A stretch of DNA of 64,000 nucleotides from Tetracentron sinense (lineage: Eukaryota > Streptophyta > Magnoliopsida > Trochodendrales > Trochodendraceae): positions 5,830,501-5,894,500 of the forward strand of contig CM026560.1 in assembly GCA_015143295.1 (NCBI GenBank). The letters are read 5' to 3'. Below, one piece after another: positions 1 to 11,935 of this stretch (its first letter is position 1; the number at the start of each line of letters is the position of its first letter). The notes beneath the pieces were generated by a model. That model worked only from the letters and a program-made list of their open reading frames with translations. It did no database searches and was not told where the DNA came from. A program made the translations under genes and the position numbers.

Positions 1-159
1 CAATGCAGTTTGCTGAGCCATAATTTCAGCCTGCCTCTCCATGGCTGCAGCAATAGCTTCCATAGCCCGACTCACATTGGCTTGGGAAGCACCATCTGGG
101 GAATCCCCATCTGTCACACTGCCTCCTCCATTCCTATGGTTTCTTCCACCCCTTCTCAT
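1..159 (-). CDS. Ty3/gypsy gag, N-terminal fragment (runs off the window)
   Basis: The reading frame opens at an ATG complementary to 157-159 and runs leftwards off the edge. It starts with a basic MRRGGRNHRNG stretch followed by a helix-prone region rich in Ala, Met and Gln (AMEAIAAAMERQAEIMAQQ). This is typical of plant chromovirus gag starts, the coat protein that packages element RNA in the cytoplasm. The start is chosen because it lies about 280 bp downstream of a clear tRNA-Met primer-binding site and LTR on the same strand. Only about 53 residues are visible, so no matrix domain or zinc knuckle can be assessed. Family assignment rests mainly on this context. Confidence 0.75.
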   Translation of the reverse strand, partial: MRRGGRNHRNGGGSVTDGDSPDGASQANVSRAMEAIAAAMERQAEIMAQQTAL

Positions 160-441
160 GCTTACAGTCCTGAGAAGAAGAAAACAACTTATTTAGGAAT
201 AAACTCACATAAAATTCCTAAATCTACACTTAATCATAACCCAATCCTGAACAATTAGAATCCTAAACTTGATGTTGCTTCCCTGAGGTTGACATCTTCC
301 TATACCCTATACTTAACACCTTAGCCTTAAGGGCTCTAATGCCTTGTGCTTTGATTGATATCCTCTGGTATCAGACCCGGAGTGACATAACATGACTCCT
401 ACTAAGAGGACAACTTAGCCCAAGGGAACCTAATGCCTAGT

Positions 442-453
442 GCTTTGATACCA
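442..453 (-). promoter_or_regulatory. Primer-binding site of the left gypsy element
   Basis: On the minus strand this reads TGGTATCAAAGC, matching the 3' end of plant initiator tRNA-Met apart from one base. It lies five bases beyond the LTR end (ending TACA), the usual position for priming minus-strand cDNA. The 160-441 leader between it and gag holds no other recognisable feature. Confidence 0.85.
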
Positions 454-458
454 CCTCT

Positions 459-2575
459 GTACCGACCCCAAAATCCTACTAAGGCTAAAATAGGACTTTG
501 GAACCGCCACATTCACTTAACCTGCTTACAAACCATGCATACCAGGCTACTACACGAGTCTCCCAAAAATGAGAGTAATAAAATTTCGATATATATAAAC
601 CCAATCCAACCTTCACAAGTCTAAGGTCTATATATACAACTCACAATGAACCAACAAGTCTGATACACAACTAATGAGAAGTCTACTGAGCAACATCCTC
701 TAAAAGTCAATTACAAAACTCTGTCAATGAAAAGAAACGTAAACTAAGAGGTGTAGCCACCCAAGTCTCCGACTCCCTCCTCGGCAGGCTCACCTTCACC
801 TCCTTCCTCGAGGTAAGTCTCCTCAACCCATGGCTCCGCCGGGTACTCCTGCTCTATACCTGCCAAGACAAAAGTCCGGCTGAGTACAAAGGTACTCAGT
901 GTATATAAAATCCAATCAACAATAATAATATACCTGCACTTAGTCAGAAACATATCCAATAGCATAATAACATAATCAGAGTGCGGAAGAACGTGTGCGC
1001 ATATTCATCACCTTGACTTGTGTACTTGTGAGAATCTTAGACTTGGAAGACAATACACTTATGAGTTGCTTATGCTTATGAGACCACGTGCTTGTGAGAT
1101 GCTTACACTTATGCTTATGCACTTATTCAGATCATACCAGGATGAGACATGCCGTTCTTGGCGGATACGGACCATGCCTTATGCACTTATTCAGATCACA
1201 CAGTAATGAGACATGCCGTTCTTGGCGGATACGGACCATGCCATGCTTATGCTTATTCAGAATGTCATACGTATGCCATGTTCATGCTTGTAGTCCATAT
1301 GTGTGACTTGTGAGACTCTTATCTTAACATACACGTGCATATGTGCTTAAGTGTCGAAATTAATATCCGAGTTGGTAATTGCTTAGGTTCCGATCTCCCA
1401 CCATGGAAACTCCACTATATGTCCCATACCAAATAGTTAGAGAATTCCCGGTCTGAGAGATTTTCCTCTAAGTTCTTACCTTCCCGATTACCAATTTCCA
1501 TGCAAGTAATTAGATATACTTACCAAACAATCACATATATATCTTATCATAATCCTTAACACAATTCATAATCAATTTACCACCATTTCATAAGAGTATA
1601 CTAGCATTTATCCTTTCAAGCATTTTCACAAACACCTTGTGTACACATAATATGAACCCATTGTTTCTCTACCTTTTTCATGCATTCATCAAATCATAAT
1701 TCCATCCATACAATCCATATATTCATCTACATCCACAAATTAATCTCATCCTCCATACATTTCCCATCCTCCATACATTCTATCCACATTCAAATCCATA
1801 TTTTCATTCACATTCCCATCCATAATTAGCTTATTTCATAGAAAATTAGGGAAAATGCATCAACTATCTATTTCTACAATTCTTAGCACATCAACATTCA
1901 CAAAACCTTAAAATAGAGTTGATTAGGATAGTATATCGACCTTAGGAATCCTTCCCTTGGATTCAAAACGCTCCCGAGACGATTTGGAGAAGCTTCCCAA
2001 ACTTTTCTTGCAATCTCCTATCAATCTCCTCCTTCTCCAAGAAAACCCTCTCTCAAAACCCTAGGGTTTCTCTCCCTTTTTGCCAAATTAGGTTAGAACT
2101 AGGTGGAGTATTTTAATATTTCGAGTAGGACCCCCTATTTATAGGCCCAAGGTCTGAGAACGAAAAGACTAAAAAGCCCATACTAAAAATCAGCAAAAAC
2201 ACGAAGGACCGAGCGATCGGTTGCCTACCGATCGATCGGTGTTTATGACCGGGCGATCGGTCAAAAACACACTCTCTGGAAAATTTCCCCATACAAAATT
2301 TTGGACCAGTCGATAGATACCGATCGATCGGTTTTGGACCGATCGATCGCTGGTTCTGACCGAGCGATCGGTTCCTGCAGGTTTTGACTCCCTTTACTGT
2401 TTTGGCCATAACTTTTGACTCGTTCGTCGGATTTTGACGATTCAACTTGGGTTGGATTCGTCTTTCGAAAACGAACATTTCTGGTGTTTTAGAATTTCCA
2501 ATTTCCGCTTAACTTATAGACTAAAATACCCTTAATGCAATGCACTAAAAACATGAAAAGATTCGGGTCTCTACA
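459..2575 (-). repeat. Gypsy LTR, 2.1 kb (family G), 5' LTR of the left-edge element
   Basis: The repeat begins TGTACCGACCCC and ends GGGTCTCTACA in plus orientation, giving TG...CA termini. Its primer-binding site lies on the left, so the element points left. A TATA motif (CTATAAATAG, minus strand) lies at 2135-2144. U3 is therefore short, and most of the LTR is R/U5. About 1141-1270 holds two copies of a roughly 64-bp tandem unit. Palindromic CGATCGATCG clusters occur at 2206-2375. It interrupts the integrase frame of copia C immediately after 2576. The other LTR is outside the window, so its 5-bp target duplication cannot be checked. Segments align by eye with the LTR at 22082-24530. Confidence 0.85.
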
Positions 2576-3330
2576 TCATCAACCATCACTAGGATGTATC
2601 ACTTCCCACCTAGACTTTCAGTTCTAGTAGGACCCATAAGGTCCATAGGAATTAACTCTAGAGGTTGTGTAGTAGCAATACTAGAAGTCTTCTTGTGTGG
2701 GCTTCTAATTTGTTTGCCAATTTGACAAGGCCCACATATAGCAGTTGAAGACTTTCCTAGTTTGGGCACTCCTCTCAAAAGCTCATACCTTGAGAGTTTG
2801 CTTAGATCTTTGAAATTCATATGACCAAGCCTTTGGTGCCACAGATCTACTTCCTCAACTCTAGCCCTAGTGTAGACTTATGAGGAACTTGAAGTAGGGA
2901 TTAAGTTGTAACAATTATCAGTGGTTCTCTTCCCTACTAGAACACACTTACCTTTACCATCAAACACAGAATATTTATTATGGGTAAAGTGTACAGCATG
3001 ATTATCATTACACAATTGACTTATGCTAATTAAGTTAGCTTTAGTCATTCAACAAACAAGGCATCCTTAAGTTTTGGTATGCCTGTGCATCGATGATACC
3101 TTTTCCTCTAACTAAAGACTTGCTTCCATCACCAAAAGTAACAATCTCATCTGAACAATCCTCAAATGAGTGAATAGAGACTTGTTACCTGTTATATGCC
3201 GAGAACACACACTGTCGAAGTACCACATTTCTGTGTTTTGGGCTTTCAAGGCAGTATGAATGACAAAGCACTTAAGTTCATCCTTTCTCACATACACAGT
3301 TTTTAAAGTTTGATTGACCCATTGGTCATT
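2576..3330 (-). pseudogene. Copia C protease and N-terminal integrase, decayed
   Basis: Read on the minus strand, a protease region (about 3245-3160) carries the sequence DSVCSRH where copia proteases have D-S-G-C-S-R-H, so the catalytic Asp is kept but the following Gly is changed. Next come the pre-integrase zinc region (ICGPCQIGKQ, about 2740) and the integrase start (PLELIPMDLMGP). The frame stops within the GGK...VMVDD catalytic motif, where the gypsy LTR is inserted. A stop codon falls at about 2597 and frameshifts separate the blocks. The protein would have processed gag-pol and inserted cDNA; it is not functional here. Confidence 0.85.
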
Positions 3331-4858
3331 ATTTTGTGTAGGAGAGTTCTTTTTTCTTCTTAGATCTCCTATATCTCTTTCTCCTCTGGTGAGTTCTAGT
3401 ATTTTGATTTGTCTTATCCTCTCCTCTTTGATAATCATTAGGAGAAAGTTGAGCGATTCTAATAACATCTTCACTCAAGATTCTAGACTTCTCGGCCAGA
3501 ATTTGAATCTGCCTTTGAAGATTTCCTTGATTTTGATTCTGGTTCCATGAATCATTTATGGGATTTCTTCTGAAGGCATTGCAATGGGGTCGGATGTGAC
3601 CCTTCACTCCACAAAGAAAACATGTGGGAATGAATCTAGGAGTAGGAGGAGGATTTCTTCTAGCAGGAATTTGATTCCTCTGCACACTCTCCCTTGGAGC
3701 TGCCTTTCTAGGCCTTACAACATTTGTAGGGGCCTTAGTGCTTGATGGAGAAGGTTCATTCATTTTAGGATTAGAATGAATTGGCTCAAACACTGCACTA
3801 GCCATTGTACCAACAGCTAGAGGACCAGCTGGAGTGTCAGCATGTCTTATCCCAGATCTATTTGACTTTGAACCAAGGTTCCTAACTAATTCATCCAGGC
3901 ATTGAGTGTTTCCAAACATTCTAACTTCCTTCTCAAGAGCATAGACCTTCTGAATCAAGTCTGTCTTGTCTTCAAGGGTATTATGATATTCTTTTTCAAG
4001 AAATGCCACCATGTTAACAAGAGAATCTTTTAAAGATTCCAACTCCACATACAGAGTCCTCGACTCTTCAACTTCTTTCTTGGAAGTGTCTCGTTCAAAT
4101 TCTAATTTTCTGACCACATTGGCCATGGAGACATTCTCTTCCAATAGACACTGAACTTTCATAACAAAAGCTGCCTTTTCTTTTTCAAGCTGACAAATTA
4201 GAGCACACTTCTCTTTTGCATCTAGCTTCCAGACATCTCTCTCATTTTGAATGATCTTGAGTGTTTTGCTCAAAGATATTTTTGCCTTTATCAGCTTTAG
4301 GCTCTCAGCATACAACTTATCATAAGTTGATTTCATATCCTCAACACTTTCAGAGTCACTTTGACTCTTTTCAATGTCTTCACCGAACTCGGTGTGCATA
4401 CTATCATCACTTCTGTCATTCTCATCAACCGTAGAGGAAGTCTCAAGAATCCCAGAAAGGGAGGCAATAAAAGCCATATGATTTTCAGTATCTTCACTTG
4501 AAGAGGAACTGTTTGACACTTCATCCTCGGATTCACTGTCATCTATGAGGCATTCATCACCTTACCCTTACTCTTCTTCTTGTAAGGGCAATTTAGTGAG
4601 ATATGGCCGAAGCCATTACATTCATAACATTGAACGCCTTGGGGTTTCTTGTCACCAAACTTAGGATTTTTCTTAGTTTCCCAAACCATAGACTTTGGCT
4701 TCTCCAAAGATTTTCCTCCCTCTTTGGGATTAAACCTATTTTTCATTTTGAAGAATTTCTTAAATCTCTTAACGAAGAGAGCCAATTCTTCCTCATTCAT
4801 CTCTGCATCACTGTTATCCTCATCCAAAGATTCCTTGATATATTTCAAGGCAAGAGAT
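3331..4858 (-). pseudogene. Copia C gag, central and C-terminal part
   Basis: Reading from 4858 down, an acidic segment is followed by a CCHC knuckle, CYECNGFGHISLNC (about 4620-4580). A frameshift near 4540 follows, then a coiled coil of about 150 residues rich in Leu, Lys and Glu (about 4360-3890). A Pro/Arg-rich linker and a second CCHC knuckle, CFLCGVKGHIRPHC (about 3630-3590), complete it. Two knuckles separated by a long coiled coil are typical of SIRE/Maximus gags, the RNA-binding particle protein. The frame at 4858 continues exactly from the piece ending at 18398 once copia A is removed, proving that A inserted into this gene. Confidence 0.88.
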
Positions 4859-6223
4859 TGTTGCCCAACTAATGGACCCTAGAGGAGGGGTGATTAGGGT
4901 CAATGACAATTAAAAAAAAAATTAAATGATTTATGTGGAATTTAAATGAGTTAACTACTATGCTACAATGAATAAATAAGTTAAACAAAGAGAGAGAGAT
5001 AAAAGATGCACCACACAAGATTGATATTGGGCTTCAGCAACTTGCCTATGTCCCTGCTTTTAAGCTTCAAGCTTTAAGGATTTTCACACAATTCCATTGA
5101 CCGTACTCTTCTTTATGGGCAGAGAGCAAGCCTTTACAATCCTTCTTTATGGGTGAGGATTACACCTTTTACAATCCTTTTCTCAGGCTCAGAATAAAAC
5201 CTCTTCAAGAGAGTGTCTCCCTTGGATACAAGAAGAATTCTTCTTCACTAGTGCAAGAATCTTGACAAAGCTTTTTATAATGAGTGGTTGGATATTAAAT
5301 CCGAAATTGAAAGCTCCTTGATGAGCTAGATAAGAGTGAAAAACAAATCTAATAATCTCTCAAAGATGATTAGAATTGAATGCTCTAACACTAAGGGATT
5401 GAGATTCTAGGTTTTCAATAAAAACAATACAGTATTGAATGCTGGAACAGATTGGATAATCAATGAATAGTGTTAGATCCTTGTGTTTGTTCATAAATAA
5501 GCTCTATATATTGGTGAGCAATAAAATTTGGCCGTTGTGGAAACATTTAATGCGAAATAGTCGTTGAAAACTAGCCGTTATGTTCAGTTCCCACAAGCAC
5601 TCGTTGACCAGTGAAGAGGAGTCATCGACGAGTGGAGAGACAAAGCTCAAACATGAGCTACTATTTTGGCCACTCGCCGATGAGTCTTGGACTTGTCGAT
5701 GAGTTCTCTGATTTTTTTTACAGAGAACTCATTTTGATGAGACCAAAATGATAGGAATGATGATTGGTCCATAGGCATTTATCAAAATTATTATTTTAAT
5801 CATTTTTAGGTCCTTAGAATGATGTTCAAACTATTCTAAGCTTCCTAAAGTCTATCTAGGTATTTTTTTGAGCAATCAAGTTCCAAGATCTTGAGGACTT
5901 TACATGGTCCTAGATACTCTTTATTTTAACACTAGACTCCTTTGAGAGTTGGTCTTCTTTCTGAACTTATGGAGCTTCAGTCTGGATGTGTCTTCGTGAT
6001 TTGGCTTGAGTCCTTGAAGCTTTTTCCTTGAAATGACTGATACTTGGCTTTTGACTTTGATTCTCTTGAGTGGTTGATCTTTCAATATTCCATAACTTGA
6101 ATGGCTCTTTTTCTCTGAAAGTACATAGACTAATGGAAACATTAGCATCAAAATGATCATTCCATTATTGTGTTATCATCGAAACTATTAAGGGTACTTA
6201 GAGTTGTAACCTTGAAGCTAACA
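4859..6223 (-). repeat. 3' LTR of copia A (family A)
   Basis: The LTR begins TGTTGCCCAAC and ends GAAGCTAACA in plus orientation. It aligns over its length with 17011-18397 and with the solo LTR 7502-10403. A degraded TATA (CTATATAT) lies at about 5503-5511. The palindromic CTCGTCGACGAG modules seen in the other copies are partly mutated here (5588-5705). Confidence 0.92.
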
Positions 6224-6240
6224 ATCTCCCCATTTTTGAT
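6224..6240 (-). other. Polypurine tract of copia A
   Basis: On the minus strand the purine-rich run AAAAATGGGGAGAT directly precedes the 3' LTR start TGTTAGC. This is where plus-strand DNA synthesis is primed during reverse transcription. The following 6241-6685 is AT-rich 3' untranslated sequence of the element, with nothing else recognisable. Confidence 0.75.
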
Positions 6241-6685
6241 GATGACATAATAATGTGAATGACTTGGGATTGAGTTCCCCTCAATATATGTATTCCAATC
6301 AATTTTTGAGGTTAGCTCCCCCTAAACATATGCAACTCTATAAAATGGTTCAGATTTAAGTTCTTTTTGCATATTTAAGATCATTCAAGAATAAAACATA
6401 GTACCCAACCAAAAGTTCAAATGTCCAAAGACATAAGCATTTGATTCATTTCATTTTAAGTTAATTCAAATTTATATATTAACCATAAGTCATATATATC
6501 ATAAGTAAAAGAACAAAGTAACCATTCATCTATATTCACATTTTTCTCCCCCTTGGCATCATCAAAAACAAAATGGAGAAAATTAATAAACAACTCATTA
6601 TAAGATTGGAAAAATATCTCGTATACATCAGAAATATAGGTACAAGCATGTAAGTACAAGTATGAGCATTGTTTCAAAACAACAG

Positions 6686-7496
6686 TCAATACATCAAAAA
6701 ACTTAGAAAAACAATGTCTTCATTATAGTTTCTCTCTCTTCCTCTTATGATCAGGCTTTGAGGTAGGGATCTTCTTTTTGAAGTTTCAGCCTTAGATAGG
6801 TCCTTTAAGGAGGAAGAGGTGTCACTAGAAATTACTTGCTCAGCTAGTTTTTCTTTAGGTTGCTCTGCTGGCTGTGCTTGAGGTGGAGCTGGGACATCCA
6901 CATCAACAGGGATAGGAATGTGAGACAGCTTGTTCCTTATGCTCATCATCTCAATGGCTACTTGAGTGACTCTAGAAGCCATTTCACCAATGACAGGGGC
7001 CTGAGCATCTAGCAATGTGGACATTTGATGAAGATAGCTAGCTTGCACATTTACATATTTTCCTATACTGGTGACATCATCACTTAGCCTCTCACTCACC
7101 ACTGAAGCATCGACAACCTTTCTTTCTATGAGTGACAAGATGGAGTCTACTCTGTTCTTGATCACTTCTCCTGCAATCTCTATCTCCTCAAGCTCAATCT
7201 GCTCATCTCTCCTTGTCAGCTCAGTCTGGATACCATCCATCCTTGACTCTAGAGATTACAGTTTGTCTCTAATCTTGGACTGGAGGCTCTCAAAACTCTC
7301 TCTAACTGAAGCCTGAAACTGAATCTGGCTTTCCCTCATCTCCCTCTGAAATTGCTCCATGCTAGAAGCCATGGAAGCAATCTGTCCAGCCATAAGACTC
7401 ATCTGATCCTCTGATACTGCTGCCCTGGAGGGTGGCTCAAATACGGCACTGAATCCTTAAAGTGAGGTGAGTCCTATCTGTGGGCAGACTCAGGAT
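6686..7496 (-). pseudogene. Third ORF of copia A, C-terminal coiled-coil part
   Basis: From about 7440 downwards the minus strand encodes a Met/Gln/Ser-rich helical segment (MSLMAGQIASMASSMEQFQ), a long amphipathic helix with LTRRDEQIELEEIEIAGEVI, then a Pro-rich stretch (PAPPQAQPAEQPKEK) and a basic tail with KRRSLPQ. It continues the piece at 10409-11562 once the solo LTR 7502-10403 and one target-duplication copy are removed. A stop near 7470 and a frameshift near 7445 show decay. No transmembrane segment is visible, so it is not an obvious envelope protein despite lying where SIRE elements carry their env-like gene. Confidence 0.75.
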
Positions 7497-7501
7497 ACTC
7501 A

Positions 7502-10403
7502 TGCTATCCTTAAGGTTACAACTCTAAGTACCCTTAATAGTTTCGATGATTACACAATAATAGAATGAACTTTAGATACTAATTCTTCCATTTAGAATGT
7601 GAAATTTCAGAGTATTAAGATCATCTTTCAAGTCATGAAGAATTGAAGAGTTCAACCATTCAAGGTTATTGTAAAGTCCATGTTTTATATGTTGGCTTAT
7701 TCCGGTGTCAAAACAAACGAGTCTAGGTGATTAGGTGTGTATCTTGTGTCATTGCCTTCAAGCATTCACGACAAGTGAAGTTGAAGACCGTTGAAGACTC
7801 GGTTGAACGACTCGATTGATCATTTCCTTCATAGGATGGTAAGTGACCTAGATACCATGTGACCATTGGTGGAAATTGACTTAGAATAATCCTAATATGA
7901 TGCCTTAGGTGGTAAGTGTCCTAGACTAATCATATGGACCCAGAGTGATGAGATATGCAGTGCAAAATAAGTTAAAAATTCTGAAATTTTTCAAAAAACT
8001 AAGGTTGCTTGTAGGTGGCATGTCTCCCAAACCGTAGCTCGGATTTTGCTCCATAATATATCAAATTGACCATGTTGAAAAGATCTAAAACTTTCATGAA
8101 TGAAGCAAGAGCCAAAAATAAAGTTTTAAAATCAGGTTTGCACCTCAAGGTCGACCCTAACCATTGAGGGTCGACCCTGGGTCTAAAAAATATTGTATGA
8201 GAAAAAGGGGCAGAGAGTTGCAATTTTGAGGGTCGACCCTGGAGGATAGTTGGGTCGACCGAAGTTGGGAGTTGGGTCAACCCAAGTAACCCCCAGGGTC
8301 GACTCTGATATGGGATTTTTTCCTTTTTCATTTTTTAATGCTATTTTGGGTTTTTAATCACTTTTAGCAACTTTCAAACATTGTTTTTGATTCCCTATAA
8401 AGTGTGAACCCTTCTACTTCGTGGGGCACAACTTTGGGAGAGTATAGAGAGAGTTTTTAACTCCTTCTAGAGTTCATAAAAACTCTGAACACTTATTGTT
8501 CTCCTCCCCTTTGTTAGTTGCTTTCAACCTAGAGTTTGCAAGCCTAAAGCTCCATTATAGCTTGTTTGGACTTGTCCATTGAAAGAGTCCATCTAGGTTT
8601 TGATTTTCATCAAACCATTAACCCGTTCTGGATAGAAAAACTTAGCTAGAGTGTTCTGGAGCCTTTGTGAAGGAGATCGATCTGAGAAGGATCATGGATG
8701 TGTGATTTGGTCGGTGGAATCTGAAGCCGTCATTGACGGAGATCGATCAGAAGATCATGGACTGTTTTCGAGACACAAAGAGAAGTATGAGCAACTGTGG
8801 TTGATCATGGGACTTGTGAGTACGTGATGACTTTTCAAGGCGTGGAGGACTAAGAACTGAAGGATCGTAGTGTCGAGTCTGAAGGAGTCGAGTTCGAGTC
8901 TTGTAAGTTCTTGTTAACTTTGTCTTAGTGGATTCTCATAGCTGGACTAGGTCCCATGGTTTTTTCTGGAAGAGTTTCCACGTAAAAATCTTTGTGTTCT
9001 GGTTTGCTTGGTTTTCTAATTCTGCACTTAAATTTTATCATCCCTTAAGTTAATAACTTAATTGTTAAAATATTCAAAATGGTAGATAGACTTTTACGGA
9101 AACCGAATCACTCTTAGATTTGTGAGTTCTCAACTCAAACATAGATTTGAGATTCACCGAATTTTTTCAGTTATCAAGGTCAAAGTTCAAGTACTAGTCC
9201 TTCAAAGAAAAAAGCTTCAAGAGCTCAAGTCAATGTATGAAGATCCATCAAGAGTGAAGCCCCAAAAATTAAGAAAGTATATCATCACTCAATGAAGACT
9301 AATGTATTAGTTAAAAATTTCTAGGACCTTGTAAGAGTCCTCAAGACATTGTAAAAGAATTGCTCGAAGTTAACCTAGATAGACCCTAGGAGACCTAGTA
9401 TAATTTGGACATCAATCTAAGGCCCTAAAAATGATTAAAATAATGTTAATTTGAATGCCTAAGGGTCCTATCATGGTTCCCATCAAATTGGTCTCAGTTT
9501 GATGAGTTTACTGAAAAAATTACTGAAAAAATTCAGTAGACTCGTCGACGAGTGCAAGAGACTCGTCGACGAGTGAAATAACAAAAATGAAGCAATAGCT
9601 CATGTTCCCACTCGTCTACGACTCAAGCCTGATTTTCACTCACTCGTCGACGAGTGCCTGCGGGAAAATCGTGTAACGGCTAGTCCGCATTAAATGCTAT
9701 CCCCAATGGCCATATTGATTGCTCAACTACAAATAGAGATGATTTATGAACTAAATGACTATTCCTAAGAGATTCCAACATTGTTCTATCATTCATCAAT
9801 TACTCACAACCCTTAAGCAATCAATACTCTATTTTTGCATTAAATATCTTGAATCTAAATCTCTCACTCTTTGAGCATTCAATTCCAATCAATCTTGAGA
9901 GATTGTAAGCTTTGTTTTCCATTCTTATCTAGCTCAGTTAGGAGCTTTCAAATTCGGATTTTTAATCCACTCAATTTATGTAAAATCTGAAAGTCAAGAA
10001 TCAAGGATTGCACCATTTGAGAAGAGTCTTCTTGTACCCAAGAGATAGTATCTCTTGAAGAGGTTATTCCTTAGCCTGCTAAAAGGATTGTAAAGGTTAT
10101 TCCTGTGCCTGCAAAAGGATTTTAAATGCTTGCTCTCTGCCCGAAAAGAAGAGGGCGATTATTAGAATTGTGGAAAATCCTTAAAGCGGGAAGCTTAAAG
10201 GCGGGGACGTAGGCAAGTTGCTGAACCCCAATAACACATCTTGTGTCTGGTATCTCTGACTCTCTCTCTCTATCTCTTTATTTCTGATTAATTGTTGGTA
10301 GTAGTAATGATTAATTTTTAATTCCGCAAAAATCACTGAGCTTAATTTTAAATGACCATAAATACTTTTCACCCCACCTCTAGGGTCCATTATTTGGGCA
10401 ACA
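7502..10403 (+). repeat. Solo LTR of family A inserted in copia A (carries another solo LTR)
   Basis: It starts TGCTATCCTTAAGG and ends TTTGGGCAACA, in the opposite orientation to the host element. Perfect 5-bp target duplications ACTCA lie at 7497-7501 and 10404-10408. Subtracting the nested insertion 7672-9169 and its 5-bp duplication leaves about 1.4 kb, the length of the other A LTRs. A weak TATA-like CTACAAATAG is at 9727-9736, and palindromic ACTCGTCGACGAGT modules occur at 9540-9553, 9561-9574 and near 9645. A solo LTR is what remains after recombination between the two LTRs of a complete element. Confidence 0.93.
7672..9169 (+). repeat. Solo LTR of family B nested in the family A solo LTR
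   Basis: It runs from TGTAAAGTCC to ATTTTTTCA with perfect 5-bp target duplications GTTAT at 7667-7671 and 9170-9174. Joining the flanks restores the family A LTR sequence. A TATA motif (CTATAAAGTG) lies at 8395-8404. Clustered GGTCGACC palindromes occur upstream at 8146-8305, including AGGGTCGACCCT at 8229-8240. Its 3' portion resembles the copia C LTR (19152-20365) in reverse complement, around the GACTAGGTCC and TTTCCACGTAAAAATC segments, so it belongs to the same broad family. Confidence 0.9.
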
Positions 10404-10408
10404 ACTCA

Positions 10409-11562
10409 GCCTCAACCATCACATTTGGCCATACTGGCTCAGCCACTACCTCTGTATCTGACTCATCCTCAGAATCTGACTCTGCTAATAGCTCTAGTTC
10501 TGGCTCTACTACAAATAATGGAGGAATGACAGAAGAATGAACAGGAGAATGGATAGGAGGATGGACAGGAGGAGGATTGGAATCAGGAGCAGAAGTAGGT
10601 AGAGGAGCTGCGGTGTCTGGAATGATAGAAGGAGCTATAGGAGATGAAAGGATGGTTTAGGATTTGGGAACCCAAACATTTTTTGACTCAATCCATGAGT
10701 AACCCATACGTATTATGGTTGCCTTAGAGTACACATCTGAATCAGTCAAATTTCTTTTATCTTGGTAAACAGGTAAATGAATTTTGAAATGCTTAAAAAT
10801 TCTAGTAAGAGCAAGGCCAAATGAAAATCTACCAGAAGATTTTTTAGAAGCATCAACCATAACATGTATGATGATGAAAGTGAGGTCAATGTGTTTGGTG
10901 GTTAGGATACACCAAATCAAGAATACGTCAAAGAATGTAATGAAGTCTCTACCACCACCCCTCAGAACAATATTATAGGTGATAATGTGGTGAGCAAGCC
11001 TAGAAAAAAGGGTGAGATCCTTGAGCTTGAGAGGGGTAGGCTTTGTGATGTCCTTGTTGACACACATGATTTTCAAAGCCTCAATTACATCAAATCCCTC
11101 ATGGGAAACCCACTGATTAGTGGTGAAGTTTTGGAATTCCCCATTAGGTAATTTGAGAATGGATTGGAGTTCATCATGAGTAAAAGAAATGAGTTTAGCA
11201 TGTGTATGAGAAGTAAAGGTTTGGGTGGATTTTTCATAAGAGAGATGAGAATAAAATTGTTTGATTAGGCCAGGGTACATTGGTTCACGAAATTCAAGAA
11301 AATGATCCCACTTAAAGGCTTAAAATTTGGAAGCTAGAACATCTATACCTATGTCTTTGAATAGAGTGAAGTCTGGAACCTTACGCAAGATTGGTGCTCG
11401 TTTGATGAAAATCTACATGTAATTTTCTTTAGCTTTCTTGGATTGGAACAGACTTGGTGCTTCCTTCTGAGATAGCTCAGCCACTTTTTCTTTTCCTTTT
11501 TCAGATTTGGAGGCTTTCTTCTTTGTTGGTGATACTGAAGGGTTCTTTATGTGTGGAGCCAT
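10409..11562 (-). pseudogene. Third ORF of copia A, N-terminal part (plant transposon-protein-like domain)
   Basis: The frame opens at an ATG complementary to 11560-11562 with a Lys-rich leader (PTKKKASKSEKGKEK) that could be a nuclear or RNA-binding segment. Stops near 11412 and 11320 are followed by a well-conserved 207-residue block (11280-10657). This contains KQFYSHLSY, LAHHIITYNIVLRGG and GLALTRIFKHFKIHL, the pattern of the plant 'putative transposon protein' family found in LTR elements. An acidic Ser-rich tail follows to 10409. The solo LTR 7502-10403 splits the gene. Role unknown; it sits between RNase H and the 3' LTR, the env-like position of SIRE elements. Confidence 0.75.
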
Positions 11563-11935
11563 TGCCTTGGACAGATTTTTGAGAGATATGGGGGATTTTG
11601 ATGAGAAGGAATGAGTTTAGATGATTTTTGAGGAGAATAGAAGATGATTTGAGGTTTGAGGAAAGTGAGGGAACACGAATTTGAAAAATATGAACAATGG
11701 AAGTTTGGGAAAGTTTTCTGAAATTGGGTTTTAATTTATAGTCCCGCAGTCACTCGTCGACAAGTAGGCTGGACTCGTTGCCGAGTGGCTAAGAAAAATC
11801 CAATTTTAATGTCACTCGTCGATGAGTAAGGTGGACTGGTCGTCAAGTGGCTAAACAGAAGCCACTGTTTGAAGCACTCGACGACGAGTATAGTGACTCA
11901 CCGCCGAGTCCTGACAGAATTTTTGTAATTTCTGA
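11563..11935 (-). promoter_or_regulatory. Internal U3-like promoter region ahead of the third ORF
   Basis: Upstream of the third ORF the minus strand has a TATA-like CTATAAATTAAAA (about 11729-11741). It is preceded by GCGGGA and three pairs of CGACGAGT-type modules (about 11750-11790, 11811-11850 and 11874-11910). The segment 11743-11789 aligns with the LTR promoter region 17750-17798: both read CCCGCA, then CACTCGTCGAC, then GGA.TC and CGAGTGG at the same spacing. This looks like a second promoter derived from, or co-evolving with, the LTR. Promoter activity is inferred. Confidence 0.6.

Noticed and set aside
4603-4882. Plus-strand open frames opposite the copia C gag
   Set aside because: They are antisense shadows of the zinc-knuckle region and have no homology of their own.
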